Positions 39,532 to 48,313 of a stretch of DNA of 64,000 nucleotides are shown piece by piece (positions within the stretch are counted from its first letter, which is position 1; every line of letters starts with the position of its first letter). Source of the stretch: Ancylobacter mangrovi (GTDB lineage Bacteria > Pseudomonadota > Alphaproteobacteria > Rhizobiales > Xanthobacteraceae); contig NZ_JANTHZ010000001.1 of assembly GCF_024752355.1 (NCBI RefSeq), positions 744,001 through 808,000 of the forward strand. The letters run 5' to 3'. A model generated the notes under the pieces. It did not search any database, was not told the DNA's origin, and was given only the letters and a program-made list of their open reading frames with translations. The position numbers were made by a program, and so were the translations under genes.

Positions 39532-39837
39532 TCAGTTCACCGTGTGGATGATGAGACCAGGCGTGGTGCCGGTGGCGAGGACGCGCCGCACCAGGAATTC
39601 GAGCACGCTCACCAGCCCCACCGGCACCGGCAGGGTCAGCGGCTCGCCATCGGCGGCGTCCAGGGGAAGGATCGAGACCTCGGCGCTCTCCAGCGCGGCC
39701 GGCGCGAACACGCGGATGCGCGCATAGCGCTCGAGGTCGGCGTCGTCGCTCGGCGTCACCGCCGCCCCGGCACGGCCGAGGCTGGTGGGCGAGACGGCGC
39801 TTCCGCGCCAGGGGTCCCTGGCGGGATCGTAGGGCAT
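39532..39837 (-). CDS. Small tail-operon protein of unknown function
   Basis: 101-residue protein beginning MPYDPARDPWRGSAVS and rich in Ala/Leu/Val with alternating charges (DADLERYARIRVFAP, ESAEVSILPLDA, VPVGLVSVLEFLVRRV). No family recognised. Its size, position between two tail-fibre-like genes and near-zero spacing to both suggest a structural tail accessory or a fibre chaperone. No membrane segment or signal peptide is seen. Confidence 0.6.
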   Translation of the reverse strand: MPYDPARDPWRGSAVSPTSLGRAGAAVTPSDDADLERYARIRVFAPAALESAEVSILPLDAADGEPLTLPVPVGLVSVLEFLVRRVLATGTTPGLIIHTVN

Positions 39838-39854
39838 GGCAGGCTCCCGATGGT

Positions 39855-40544
39855 TCAGATGGCGAAGGCGAGCGTGGTGAGGACGAGCCGAACCCGCCCG
39901 CCGGTGAAGGCGCTGCCCACGGCGCTCACGCGCACCGGGGTGTCGGCGTAGAAGGCCTGCGGCCCGATCACGCCGATATTGGTCGAGCCGGCCGCGGCCC
40001 CGAGCGAGCCGCCGAACTTGGAGGTCTCGGCCGCGGTGCCGACGTCGTAGGCGCCGGCCCCGGTCACGGCGACGAGGGTGCGGCTGGCGACGCCGAGACA
40101 GATCGTCCGGTTGGGAATGACCAGCGCCGTCGAGATGGAGGACCCGGCAAGGTCGACCTCGATCTCGCTGGCGCGCAGCGTCACCATCCCGCCCGAGGGC
40201 GTGCCGGCGAGAAGGTCGGACCACTCCGTCCCGGTATGGACCAGCGTCAGGCGCTCGGCAGCGACATAGGCGCGCCAGCCCGCGCGGGGCGCGAGGAAGC
40301 GCCAGCCCGCGTCATAGAGCGCGATCTCGCTGTCATGGCCGGCCCATTCGCCGCCCGCCCCGGCCGCCACCAGATGGCGGTCGCCCGCCGCCGGCGCACC
40401 GGGCGGGGTGGTGCGGCCGCGGTCGAGGACGGCGAGCTGGGTCGCCGCGTCGAGCAGCACCAGCGCCTCGTTGTGGGTGACGTGCTTCTGCGCCTGCGCC
40501 GCCGCGATCAGCGGCAGCGCCAGCAGGGGGGTGGTCTCGCTCAT
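39855..40544 (-). CDS. DUF2793-type GTA/phage tail protein
   Basis: 229-residue protein with the DUF2793 opening: TPLLALPLIAAAQAQKHVTHNEAL near the N-terminus, then AVLDRGRTTPPGAPAAGDRHLVA and WRFLAPRAGWRAYV. Proteins of this kind sit next to the host-specificity gene in GTA clusters and are thought to be tail fibres. The C-terminal half (residues about 130-229) is a distinct beta-rich, glycine-rich region (VTGAGAYDVGTAAETSKFGG). It follows the large tail protein after 33 bases on the same strand. Confidence 0.8.
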   Translation of the reverse strand: MSETTPLLALPLIAAAQAQKHVTHNEALVLLDAATQLAVLDRGRTTPPGAPAAGDRHLVAAGAGGEWAGHDSEIALYDAGWRFLAPRAGWRAYVAAERLTLVHTGTEWSDLLAGTPSGGMVTLRASEIEVDLAGSSISTALVIPNRTICLGVASRTLVAVTGAGAYDVGTAAETSKFGGSLGAAAGSTNIGVIGPQAFYADTPVRVSAVGSAFTGGRVRLVLTTLAFAI

Positions 40545-40577
40545 GAGGACTCCGTTGGTGAATGGCGGGCCGGCCGG

Positions 40578-43500
40578 TCACAGCCGCACGCGCGTCTCCA
40601 GCGCCGTGCCGGGGCCGACGCTCGCCGACACCTGGGCGATGCGCACGTCGAGATAGCTCTGCGGGGCGCCGAAATCGGCCAGTTCGTCCGCCGCCCCATA
40701 GACGACCGGCGGCGCGCCGACGGTGGCGGAGCGCACCACGTCCGTCCCGTTCAGCAGTTCGACCCGATAGGCTTCGCTGGCCTCGCCGAGCGGCACCTCG
40801 ACCAGTTCCCAGGAATCGCCGTCGATGCGCGTGCGCCGGATCCAGCTCAGCTCGATGCCGGCCTCGGTGCGGCGGGCGCGGGCGTGCACCGGCGCGAGCG
40901 GCAGCAGTGCCGCCGGGCCGATCGAGGCCGAGACCTCGCTCGCCGCCGCATCGCCATGGTCGCGGTCGGCCCGCCCGACGCGGTAGGTGACGCTGCGCCC
41001 GAGCAGATCGAGGCCGGTCGCGACCGGCACCAGATTGGCGTCGAGCCGCACCAGCCGCGTCCCCGCCGGCCAGGATGCGCGCGAGCGCGCCTCGGTGCCG
41101 AGTTGGCCGCGCAGCAGTCCTCTCAGCCGCCAGCGCGAGGCGCCGATCAGCTCGGCATCCTGGAACTGCAGGATCTCGACGCCGCCATCGGGCGCGCGCA
41201 GCACCAGCGCGTTGGCCCCGCCCAGCACCGCCTCGTCGCTGGCGGCGGCAAGCGCCCCGCCATAGAGCTCGACATCGAGGCTGGCGCCACGGTTCCAGTG
41301 CCAGTTCGGCCCCGGTGCCAGCTCCGTCAGGGTCTCTCCCATCGGGCTCGCCGCCACGACGGTCTCGATCCGCTCGAAGCTCGCCCCGTCGAGGCTTCGC
41401 CACACCGCCAGCGCGCCCGGCCAGGGCGCGGCGAAGGCGGCGAGATGCGCCAGCACCGGCGCCGGGTCGGAGGAGGACAGCGTCGGCAGGCCCATCACCA
41501 GCGCCTCGGGCGGGCCCGCCGCCGCCGGCAGCGCGATGGTCGCCGTGCGGGACGAGCGCACCGCCAGCGCGAGCACGCTCGGGTCGATGCCGCGCGCGCT
41601 CACGAGGCGGGCCTCGCGGTCCTCGATCTCGGTGATCTCGAGCAGCCGCGAGCGCCCGTCGCGGTCGAGCCGCAGCACGTCGCCGGGCTCCAGCGCGAGA
41701 AAGGAGGGCGGCAGCGCGAAGCGCACGCTCTCGCGCCCCGCCCAGGCGTCCTGCAGCGCCATTTCGGCGAGCCCGCTCGCCAGCCCGCTCGGGGCGACCA
41801 TGGCAATGTCGAGCGCGCTGTCGGCCCTCGCCTGCCCGGCGAGGCGGCGCGAGCCGGCGGTGATGCGCCGGTAGTCGGCCGTGCCGTCGACGAAGCTCAG
41901 CGTCATCGAGCGCGGCAATTCGCTCTCGGCGGTGCGGGTGAAGCTCGGCGCCGGCACGTCCTCGCCGGTGGCGATGTCGTCGTCGCCGACGACCGCCGCC
42001 GCGGCCCCGCCGCGCGGCACCAGCCGCAGCGTCGGGCCGTCGCCCACGAGGTCGAAGGCGAAGGCGCTCGCGAGCGGCTCCAGCGCCGCGCGCACGCTCA
42101 TCGGCCGGTCGACCACATAGCCGTCCACCACGCCGCGCAGGGTCGAGCTGTCTAGCCCCGCGATTCCGAAATCGGCCGCGAGCTGCGCGCACAGCTCGGC
42201 CAACGGCGCCGAGCCGAGCCGGCCGGAAAGCCAATGCCCGGTTTCCCAGTTGGCCCCGTCCGCCCACACCTCGCGCGCCAGCGGGAACACCGGGTAGGGC
42301 CGCGCATCCCAGGTCCAGGCGTAGAGCGAATCCGCCTCCAGCATGCGCCCGGAAGGTAGGCCGGCCGGCGGGTTGGCCGCCGTGGTGGCGAAGGCGTCCA
42401 GCGTCGCCTCGAGATGGCGGCGCTGCATCAGGTCGTCGCGCTGGCCGTTGGAGAAGGGCGGCAGGCCGCTTTCCACCGACTTCGGGTCGGGAAAGACGCT
42501 CGGCCGGTTGGCGCCCTTGTCGACCGCGGCGCAGCCGAACTCGGTCAGCCGCACCGGCTTCGAACCCGGTACCCAGGCGGTCGGCGTCGCCGAGCGCACG
42601 CCGCCGGCGCGCTCGTGATGCGCGCTGCCCCACCAGGCGGCGATGTCCTTCTGCCGGAACACCCACGGCTCGCCATAGGCCCCGTCGGTGATCGGCACCC
42701 GGCTCTGCGTCAGCCGCGCCGTGTCGTCGGGGTAGTACCAGTCGAAGCCCTCGCCCCCGCGCACATTGGCGGCGAGATAGGCGCGGTCGTAGCCGCTCTC
42801 GAAATCCGCCGCGTCGAGATGGGCGTCGCCGTCGCGCCAGTCGGCCACCGGCGCGTACCAGTCGATGCCGACGAAATCGATCGCGGCAGAGGCCCAGAGC
42901 GGGTCGAGCGGGAAGCGCACCTCCGCCCCGCCGTCCAGCACATGGGTCGTGTATTCGGTCCAGTCGGCCGCGTAGCCGACGTTGGTGCCGGCCCCGACCA
43001 CCGCCTTCACCTGCGCCGCCAGCGCGGCATAGGCATCGACCGCCGGATAGACGCCCGACGCCGAGCGCACCCGCGTCAGCGCCGCCATCTCCGAGCCGAT
43101 CAGGATCGCCTCGACCCCGCCAGCCAGCACGGAGAGCTTGGCGTAGTGCAGCGCCATGCGGCGCAGCGTCCATTCCTCCGGCCCGGAATAGATCACCTGC
43201 CCGCCGGCGATCGCGTAGTCGGAGGCCGCCGCGCTGCCGAACAGCGCCGCAACCTGCGCGCCCGCCGTCGCCGTCGCGTCCGGCGAGCCCGGCCGGCCCG
43301 GCGCCGGGTCGCAGGTGATGCGCCCGCGCCAGGGATAGGTCGGCTGAGCCCCCGCACCGCTCCAGGGGTCCGGCAACGTGTTGCCCACCGGCACGTCCAT
43401 CATCACGAACGGGTAGAGCGTGACCGCGAGCCCGCGCGCGTTCAGCCGCTGGATCGCCCGCATCACGCTTTCGTCGGAGGGCGTGCCGCCATAGGCCGGG

Positions 43501-44477
43501 TGGCCGCCATACTGGCTCACGAGATAGGCACCGGCGCGGATCTCGCCCGCCACCTTCCATTTCACCTCGTCGGTGGCACTGGCCGGCTTGTCGCGCCGCT
43601 CGACGCCCGGGCGCACCCGGCACTGGCCGGCCCGCAGGTCGTCGCCGAACCACGACACCACAAGCGCCACCCGCCTGAGGTTCGGGCACAGCGCCAGCAG
43701 ATGGTCGAGCGCGGCCTCGAAATCGGTGTCGGCGAGCGTGGTGTGGCGGTTCTCCGGCTCGTAGACGCCGGGGCGCTCGACGCGGCGGATCTCGCGCGTG
43801 TCGTAGCCGAACTCGGTGGCGCCGGGGATCAGCGTCATCGCGGTGATGCGCTTCTCCAGCTCGCCCACCGCGCGCTCCACCTCGACCGTGATCTGCGGCA
43901 GGCGGTTGCCGAAATCGCCCAGCGCCAGGCGCTCGAACACCAGATAGGCGAGCCCGCGATAGGCCGGCGGCGTGCCTTCGATCGCCTCGATCAGCGGGTC
44001 GGGAAGCTGGCCCTCGCCGCCGGTGTGGACCCTCAGCGTCAGGCCCTGCGTGTCGAGAAGCTGCCCGTCGGCCCAGATGCGCGCGATCCGGTTCACCGGC
44101 CCCTCGCACAGGCCGACCGCGAAGCTGGCGAAATAGGCGTAGGTCGTCGTGGTGGTGCTGGGGCCGAAGCTGGTGCCGCCCTTGCCGCCGGACTGCACCT
44201 GCGTCGACACCACCTCCTCCACCGGCGCCGCCCAGATCACCTGCCCGGACAGCCGCGCGCGGCCGTAGAGGCGTGGGATCGGCGCGCCCTCGGTCGAGGT
44301 CATGGTGCCGATATCGTCGAGGCGCGGACCCTCGATGCGCCGCCCGCGCGTGAACAGCATGTTGTCGAGCGCGGCGCCGCCGAGCGCGCCGATGGCGCGT
44401 CCCGCCACGGCCCCGATCGGGCCGAGCAGCGCCCCGCCGACCGCGGCCCCCGCCGCGCCGAGAAGAAGAGTGGCCAT
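40578..44477 (-). CDS. GTA host-specificity/tail-tip protein (g15-like 'megatron')
   Basis: 1299-residue protein. It begins with a glycine-rich hydrophobic segment (LLGAAGAAVGGALLGPIGAVAG), continues into a TIM-barrel-like GTA domain (around residues 430-720, with YDRAYLAANVRGGEGFDWYY and RLTEFGCAAVDKG) and ends in a beta-rich phage-tail domain. Size and order match RcGTA g15, which forms the tail tip and contacts the recipient. It is preceded by the NlpC/P60 gene, as in RcGTA. The reading frame is intact. Together with g12-g14 it makes the strongest evidence that this cluster is GTA-like. Confidence 0.92.
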   Translation of the reverse strand: MATLLLGAAGAAVGGALLGPIGAVAGRAIGALGGAALDNMLFTRGRRIEGPRLDDIGTMTSTEGAPIPRLYGRARLSGQVIWAAPVEEVVSTQVQSGGKGGTSFGPSTTTTTYAYFASFAVGLCEGPVNRIARIWADGQLLDTQGLTLRVHTGGEGQLPDPLIEAIEGTPPAYRGLAYLVFERLALGDFGNRLPQITVEVERAVGELEKRITAMTLIPGATEFGYDTREIRRVERPGVYEPENRHTTLADTDFEAALDHLLALCPNLRRVALVVSWFGDDLRAGQCRVRPGVERRDKPASATDEVKWKVAGEIRAGAYLVSQYGGHPAYGGTPSDESVMRAIQRLNARGLAVTLYPFVMMDVPVGNTLPDPWSGAGAQPTYPWRGRITCDPAPGRPGSPDATATAGAQVAALFGSAAASDYAIAGGQVIYSGPEEWTLRRMALHYAKLSVLAGGVEAILIGSEMAALTRVRSASGVYPAVDAYAALAAQVKAVVGAGTNVGYAADWTEYTTHVLDGGAEVRFPLDPLWASAAIDFVGIDWYAPVADWRDGDAHLDAADFESGYDRAYLAANVRGGEGFDWYYPDDTARLTQSRVPITDGAYGEPWVFRQKDIAAWWGSAHHERAGGVRSATPTAWVPGSKPVRLTEFGCAAVDKGANRPSVFPDPKSVESGLPPFSNGQRDDLMQRRHLEATLDAFATTAANPPAGLPSGRMLEADSLYAWTWDARPYPVFPLAREVWADGANWETGHWLSGRLGSAPLAELCAQLAADFGIAGLDSSTLRGVVDGYVVDRPMSVRAALEPLASAFAFDLVGDGPTLRLVPRGGAAAAVVGDDDIATGEDVPAPSFTRTAESELPRSMTLSFVDGTADYRRITAGSRRLAGQARADSALDIAMVAPSGLASGLAEMALQDAWAGRESVRFALPPSFLALEPGDVLRLDRDGRSRLLEITEIEDREARLVSARGIDPSVLALAVRSSRTATIALPAAAGPPEALVMGLPTLSSSDPAPVLAHLAAFAAPWPGALAVWRSLDGASFERIETVVAASPMGETLTELAPGPNWHWNRGASLDVELYGGALAAASDEAVLGGANALVLRAPDGGVEILQFQDAELIGASRWRLRGLLRGQLGTEARSRASWPAGTRLVRLDANLVPVATGLDLLGRSVTYRVGRADRDHGDAAASEVSASIGPAALLPLAPVHARARRTEAGIELSWIRRTRIDGDSWELVEVPLGEASEAYRVELLNGTDVVRSATVGAPPVVYGAADELADFGAPQSYLDVRIAQVSASVGPGTALETRVRL

Positions 44478-44523
44478 CGTGTTTTCCGTTCATGCGCCGA
44501 GGCGGGTTGGATCGCCCCGGGGA

Positions 44524-44967
44524 TCAGGTCCCGGGAAAGGCGAAGGCGAAGGCGAGCCGCCGACGCCACCAGGGGGCGAGGAACACCTCCGCCACCGCCG
44601 CCCCGTCATGGGCGTGGACCATGCGTTCGGGCGTCACCAGGATCGCGGCATGCTTCGCCGGCAGGTGGTCGCGCCAGCGGAACAGCAGCACGTCGCCCGG
44701 CGCGATCGCCTCCACCGCCACCGGCACCAGGTGGCGCCGGCCGGCCTCCATCATCTGCTCGGCCCGCGTCGCCTCGGCCCAGTCGGGCGCGTAGGCGGGA
44801 AGCGCCTCCGGCTCGGGGCCGAGAACCTCGCGCCACACCCCGCGCACCAGCCCGAGGCAGTCCGTGCCCACGCCCTTGCAGGAGGCCCGATGGCGATAGG
44901 GCGTGCCGATCCAGTCGCGTGCCTCGGCGACGAGGCGCGCGCGCAGCTCCAGACCCGTCATCTTCAC
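44524..44967 (-). CDS. NlpC/P60 family tail peptidase (GTA g14-like)
   Basis: 147-residue cell-wall peptidase of the NlpC/P60 fold. The catalytic cysteine is in GVGTDCLGLVRGV (about residue 37) and the histidine in PAKHAAILV (about residue 106). A third active-site residue follows in MVHAHDG. Matching RcGTA g14, it probably cuts recipient peptidoglycan during DNA entry. ATGA coupling to the preceding g13-like gene and 46 bases to the g15-like gene complete the tail-tip module. Length is typical. Confidence 0.92.
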   Translation of the reverse strand: MKMTGLELRARLVAEARDWIGTPYRHRASCKGVGTDCLGLVRGVWREVLGPEPEALPAYAPDWAEATRAEQMMEAGRRHLVPVAVEAIAPGDVLLFRWRDHLPAKHAAILVTPERMVHAHDGAAVAEVFLAPWWRRRLAFAFAFPGT

Positions 44968-45827
44968 GACTCCCCGGGCTGCGACACCTTCAGCACCGCG
45001 TCATTGCCCGGCATGTGCGGGAAGCCGCGGAAGTTCAGCGTGTTGGCGAAGCGGTCGCGGCAGGTCTCGAAGCGCTTGTCGCACCCCGCCGTCACGGTGA
45101 AGGCGTCGCCCGGCGCCACGTCGTCCGGCGGGCGCTGCCACAGCTCGATCCGCACCCCGGCATCGATGCGGTGGCCCTTCACCTCGCTGGCGAAGCCGGC
45201 ATTGGCGCCGCTGGTGAAATCGAGCCGCCCCTGCGTGAACCAGCCGCTGGCGAAGCCCTCGAGCCCGGAGACGACGAGAAGGCTCGCCCCCTCCACCGCC
45301 GCCACCGTCCCGGCGCCGCGATAGGCCGGTGCGTCGAGCGCGATGCGGCACCGCGCATCGCCGAGATCGGCGTCGCAGCCGGCCGCGAACAGCCGGCCGC
45401 GCACGACATTCAGCCCGGCGGCGAGGCTCCTCAGCTCGGCGACGAAGGCGCCGTTCTCGCGGCGCACCTCGCCGATCGTGCCCCGCCGCAGGCTGAGGAA
45501 GGCAGCGGGAAAGCTCCAGTCGGCGAGGATGAGCTCGACCTGCGCCCCGTCATAGCGCCCGGCGAGCAGGTCGCCCTCGTCGATCAGCTCGGAGGTCAGC
45601 GCGGCGGAAAGCTCGCCGCCGCCGACCGCGAAGCCGAGCGCGGAGCGGTCCTCGCTCCCGGTGACGCCGCCGCCGGCGCGGAACACCGTGCCGTCGACCA
45701 CGAGGTCCTCGTCATGCTCGGTGAGGCCGAGCACGGTGCCGTCGATGCGGGTGACGCGCCAGCAGCGCGCGAAGGTGGTCGCCCCGCCCGCGAGCGTCGC
45801 GGCCAGCGTCTCGGGAAGCTGCCTCAT
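44964..45827 (-). CDS. DUF2163 tail hub protein (GTA g13-like)
   Basis: 287-residue protein with the DUF2163 pattern: TTFARCWRVTRIDGTVLGLTEHD at the N-terminus, then LSAALTSELIDEGDLLAGRYD. A C-terminal cysteine-containing region (VTAGCDKRFETCRDRFANTLNFRGFPHMPG) is conserved in GTA and phage hub proteins, where the cysteines bind metal or an iron-sulfur cluster. ATGA overlaps couple it to the genes on both sides. It is the RcGTA g13 counterpart, forming the hub between tail tube and tip. Confidence 0.92.
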   Translation of the reverse strand: MRQLPETLAATLAGGATTFARCWRVTRIDGTVLGLTEHDEDLVVDGTVFRAGGGVTGSEDRSALGFAVGGGELSAALTSELIDEGDLLAGRYDGAQVELILADWSFPAAFLSLRRGTIGEVRRENGAFVAELRSLAAGLNVVRGRLFAAGCDADLGDARCRIALDAPAYRGAGTVAAVEGASLLVVSGLEGFASGWFTQGRLDFTSGANAGFASEVKGHRIDAGVRIELWQRPPDDVAPGDAFTVTAGCDKRFETCRDRFANTLNFRGFPHMPGNDAVLKVSQPGES

Positions 45828-46465
45828 GGGCGTATCTCCAGGATCGGGATGCGCGGGATCGCCCCCGCCTCGAAGGCGGTGAGGTTCACCTCGAGAAAAT
45901 CGGTGTCGAAGCGCACCGGCACGTCGAAGGCGAAGCCCGCCGTCACGCTCGCGCCCGCGGGCGGCACGTGGCCGGCGAGGAAGCTCACCGTGCCCGTCGT
46001 GGTGTCGAGCGCGAAGGCGCTGCCCGCCACTTGCTCGACCCCGTTCACCGCCACCCGCACCGTGCCGGCGACCGGCTTGGCGATCGGGCGCGGATAGGGC
46101 GCATAGGCGCCGCCATAGGTCTTGGCGAGCTGGAACGCGGCCTGCGCCCCGTCGCCGGTGCCGAGCGCCTGGTCGAACGGCGTCACCGCGGCACCCGGCG
46201 CGGCGGAGGAATGGTCCAGCCGGTCGTGCCAGCGGAAGCCGTAGAGCCGCCCGCGCCGCTCCTCGAAGAAGGCGACCACGCTCGCGAGCTGGTCGAGCGA
46301 CTTGACGCCGTAGCCCGCGTCCCAACGCCGGCGCGAATGCTTGAGGCGGGTGTTGCGCTCCTCGCGGCCGGTCAGCGTGGTGACGATCTCCGTCGCCCGC
46401 TCCGGCCCGCCCGCCGCGCCGAGCGCGATGTCGAGCGGGAACAGCGTCTCGTGGAAGGCGGCCAT
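45824..46465 (-). CDS. DUF2460 distal tail protein (GTA g12-like)
   Basis: 213-residue protein with DUF2460 signatures: FHETLFPLDIALGAAGGP, the EIVTTLTGREERNTR block, WDAGYGVKSLDQLASVVAFFEERRG and the C-terminal VRFDTDFLEVNLTAF. It is the counterpart of RcGTA g12, the distal tail protein. Its ATG overlaps the stop of the tape-measure gene by one base, and it is coupled by ATGA to g13. All the expected blocks are uninterrupted. Confidence 0.93.
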   Translation of the reverse strand: MAAFHETLFPLDIALGAAGGPERATEIVTTLTGREERNTRLKHSRRRWDAGYGVKSLDQLASVVAFFEERRGRLYGFRWHDRLDHSSAAPGAAVTPFDQALGTGDGAQAAFQLAKTYGGAYAPYPRPIAKPVAGTVRVAVNGVEQVAGSAFALDTTTGTVSFLAGHVPPAGASVTAGFAFDVPVRFDTDFLEVNLTAFEAGAIPRIPILEIRP

Positions 46466-47073
46466 CAAAGGCTCCTTTCCCCGCGCGAGACGGCGCGGGC
46501 GACGAGGCCGGAGAGATAGGCTTCGGAGCGGCGGAACGAGGAGGCGTCGGGCGTCGTCACGTTCACCGTCACGTTGACCGCCCGGCCCTGATCCTGTGCC
46601 GCGACGCCGAGGCGACCGTCCGGCCCGCGCCGGAGCGGCAGGATCGCCTCGGCGCCGCTCTCGCCCATCAGGCCTGTGCGGCCGCCGGCGAGCGGGAAAT
46701 AGCTCGGCGCCGCCACCACGCCGCCCTGGGCGAACGGCACGACGCGCCCGCCGCCCGAGGCGGCGCTGATCACGCCGCCATTGGCGAAGCCCAGCGTGCC
46801 GCCCAGAAGGTTCTGGAACAGCCCGGCCACGCCCTGCTCGATCGGCCGGAACGCAGCGTCGAGCGCCAGTGTGGAGAGCCGCGAGACCAGCGAGCGGAAC
46901 ACGTCGTCCGCCTCGCGCCCCTTCACCGCCGCCCCGGTCAGCGCGTCGCCGACCGCGCGGCCGAAGCCGCGCGCCAGCCGCTCGGCCTCGGAGAGCTCGC
47001 GCCGGAAGGCCGAGGTGTCGGCCGTGATCGCCACGGTGAGCGTGTCGTCGAGGCCGGAATAGGTGTCGGCCAT
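46465..47073 (-). CDS. Short tail tape-measure protein (GTA g11-like)
   Basis: 202-residue protein. It opens LTVAITADTSAFRRELSEAERLARGFG, a common tape-measure start. A hydrophobic central stretch follows (IEQGVAGLFQNLLGGTLGFANGG), then glycine-rich PFAQGGVVAAP and the C-terminal TGLMGESGAEAILPLRRGPDGRLGV. Such a short tape measure implies a short tail, as in RcGTA g11. It follows the tail-chaperone frames after about 40 bases, the conserved position. Confidence 0.92.
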   Translation of the reverse strand: MADTYSGLDDTLTVAITADTSAFRRELSEAERLARGFGRAVGDALTGAAVKGREADDVFRSLVSRLSTLALDAAFRPIEQGVAGLFQNLLGGTLGFANGGVISAASGGGRVVPFAQGGVVAAPSYFPLAGGRTGLMGESGAEAILPLRRGPDGRLGVAAQDQGRAVNVTVNVTTPDASSFRRSEAYLSGLVARAVSRGERSL

Positions 47074-47112
47074 GCGGATCCTCCATCTGCGGATGCGTCG
47101 AAGCGGGCGGGC

Positions 47113-47319
47113 TCAGTCGGGAAAGCGCGCCATCAGCGCGGCGAGCCCGGCGCGGTCGAGCGGGGCGCGCGCGGGGCCGGACACGGCTTCCATCGCCGCC
47201 GCCAGCTCGCGCGGCGTCAGGCGCCAGAAATCATCCGCGCCGAGCCGCAGCCGGCCGAAGCCGAACGCCATCGCCGCGGACCAGGGAAAGGCCGGCCGCT
47301 CGGCCGCCTCCCGTCTCAG
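47113..47319 (-). CDS. Tail assembly chaperone, second frame (GTA g10.1-like), start uncertain
   Basis: The frame encodes the small tail protein group related to RcGTA g10.1 (AFGFGRLRLGADDFWRLTPRELAAAM ends at the stop at 47113). The conserved part begins upstream at FPW, before the only ATG (47271), and no ATG, GTG or TTG precedes it in frame. The end given here is a CTG overlapping the g10 stop and is arbitrary. The frame is -1 relative to the g10-like gene and stays open well into it. Either a non-standard start or, more attractively, a -1 ribosomal frameshift from g10 supplies the N-terminus, as in phage lambda G/GT. The domain call is good; the coding mode is inference. Confidence 0.7.
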   Translation of the reverse strand: MRREAAERPAFPWSAAMAFGFGRLRLGADDFWRLTPRELAAAMEAVSGPARAPLDRAGLAALMARFPD

Positions 47320-47681
47320 CCCGCCGGGCGTGCCGGAGGCGCCGGGGGCAAAGGGCCCGGCGCGGCGCCCTCCCCGGCGCCGAAGGTGGCGGCGATCAGC
47401 TCGCCGACGATGCGCGCGAAGCCGGCCGCCCCGCCCGGCGTCGTCATCCGCGCCACCTCCGCGTCGCTCACCTCCGCGCCCGCCCCACGCAGCCCGGCGC
47501 CGACGACCCGGACGGCGTCGCGCGCCGAGAGCCGGCCGCGCCCGAAGCGTTCGGCCAGCGCGACCAGGTCCTCGGCGCCGAAGGCATCCTCGAGCTCGGC
47601 CAGCGCGCCCAGCGTGAGCACCAGCGTGCGCGGGCGCCCGTCGAGCTCGGCGGAAATCTCGCCGCGATGGCGGTTCGCCAT
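47316..47681 (-). CDS. GTA tail assembly chaperone (g10-like)
   Basis: 121-residue GTA-family protein: MANRHRGEISAELDGRPRTL at the start, then LTLGALAELEDAFG and LSARDAVRVVGAGLRGAG, ending in a proline/glycine-rich tail. It is the counterpart of RcGTA g10, between the tail tube and the g10.1/tape-measure genes. Its C-terminus contains a slippery-type heptamer (see the site at 47349-47355) that could shift ribosomes into the following frame. The 3' end overlaps that frame. Confidence 0.85.
   Translation of the reverse strand: MANRHRGEISAELDGRPRTLVLTLGALAELEDAFGAEDLVALAERFGRGRLSARDAVRVVGAGLRGAGAEVSDAEVARMTTPGGAAGFARIVGELIAATFGAGEGAAPGPLPPAPPARPAG
47349..47355 (-). promoter_or_regulatory. Candidate -1 frameshift heptamer in the tail-chaperone gene
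   Basis: On the minus strand the bases read C CCT TTG in the g10 frame, which fits the X XXY YYZ pattern of -1 slippery sites. A slip here would join g10 residues 1-111 to the otherwise start-less g10.1 frame without an intervening stop. GC-rich sequence follows and could form a stimulatory structure. The pattern is short and may occur by chance, so this is a hypothesis. Confidence 0.45.
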
Positions 47682-47691
47682 GATCTTCTCC

Positions 47692-48099
47692 TCAGAGCGC
47701 GGTGAAGGTGATCTCGCCCGCGCTCTCCAGCGCGATGTCGAACGTCACCTCGCGGTCGTGCTCGGCGGCGATCTCCAGCGTGGTGATCTGGAATGGCCCG
47801 GCGAGGGTGCCGAAATCGGGCACCACGATCTGCGCATCGCGGACCGTGCCGTCGAAGAAGCTCTGGCGGATCAGCGCGTCCGAGGCCGCGTCCTTGAACA
47901 CGCCGGAACCGGAGATCGAGGCGCGCTTGGCGCCGGCGCCGGCCAGCAGCTCGCGCCAGCGGCCCGCGCTCTCGGCATGGGTCACGTCGACGGTCTCGGT
48001 GTTGAACGCGATCTGGCGCGAGCGCAGCCCCGCCACGGTCGCGAAGGCCTCGCCGTCATGGATCTTCAGCAAGAGGTCCTTGCCCTTCTGCGCCGCCAT
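47692..48099 (-). CDS. Major tail tube protein (GTA g9-like)
   Basis: 135-residue tube protein with the TP901-1/GTA-type features: MAAQKGKDLLLKIHDGEAF at the N-terminus, then RSRQIAFNTETVDVTHAESAGRWRELL, SISGSGVFKDAASDALIRQ and the C-terminal YEITF-like strands (VTFDIALESAGEITFTAL). It matches RcGTA g9 in size and position. The ribosome site GGAAAGGA lies just upstream. Unusually, 214 bp of non-coding DNA separates it from the g8-like gene. Confidence 0.92.
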   Translation of the reverse strand: MAAQKGKDLLLKIHDGEAFATVAGLRSRQIAFNTETVDVTHAESAGRWRELLAGAGAKRASISGSGVFKDAASDALIRQSFFDGTVRDAQIVVPDFGTLAGPFQITTLEIAAEHDREVTFDIALESAGEITFTAL

Positions 48100-48313
48100 A
48101 AGCGGGTTCCTTTCCTGTGGGTCTCGGGTATTCAGGGACGGTTAACAGTCGCTCTGTAGGCTGCTCTGCAATTGACGGCAGAAGACCGGCGCGCACGCTG
48201 AAGCATCGCGCGAGGAAATCCGCGCAATTGACTTCAACCTCAGAATCAACTTCACGCCGGATCTCGCGATATTACGGCTTCTTGCGTGCATTTTTTCACG
48301 AGAACGGAAAAGC
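48100..48313. other. Low-GC intergenic gap within the GTA head-tail operon
   Basis: This 214-bp gap contrasts with the overlapping genes on either side. It has runs unusual for the region (catttttt, gatattac, ggttaacag) and no open frame with a plausible start and ribosome site on the minus strand. It may hold an internal leftward promoter for the abundant tail tube protein, or be the scar of a lost gene. Nothing further can be supported. Confidence 0.45.

Noticed and set aside
40333..44493. Second long minus-strand frame overlapping the g15-like gene, and a long plus-strand frame at 42414-46097
   Set aside because: Low-complexity Arg/Gly translations; the g15, NlpC and DUF2163 frames have clear family motifs in the same DNA.
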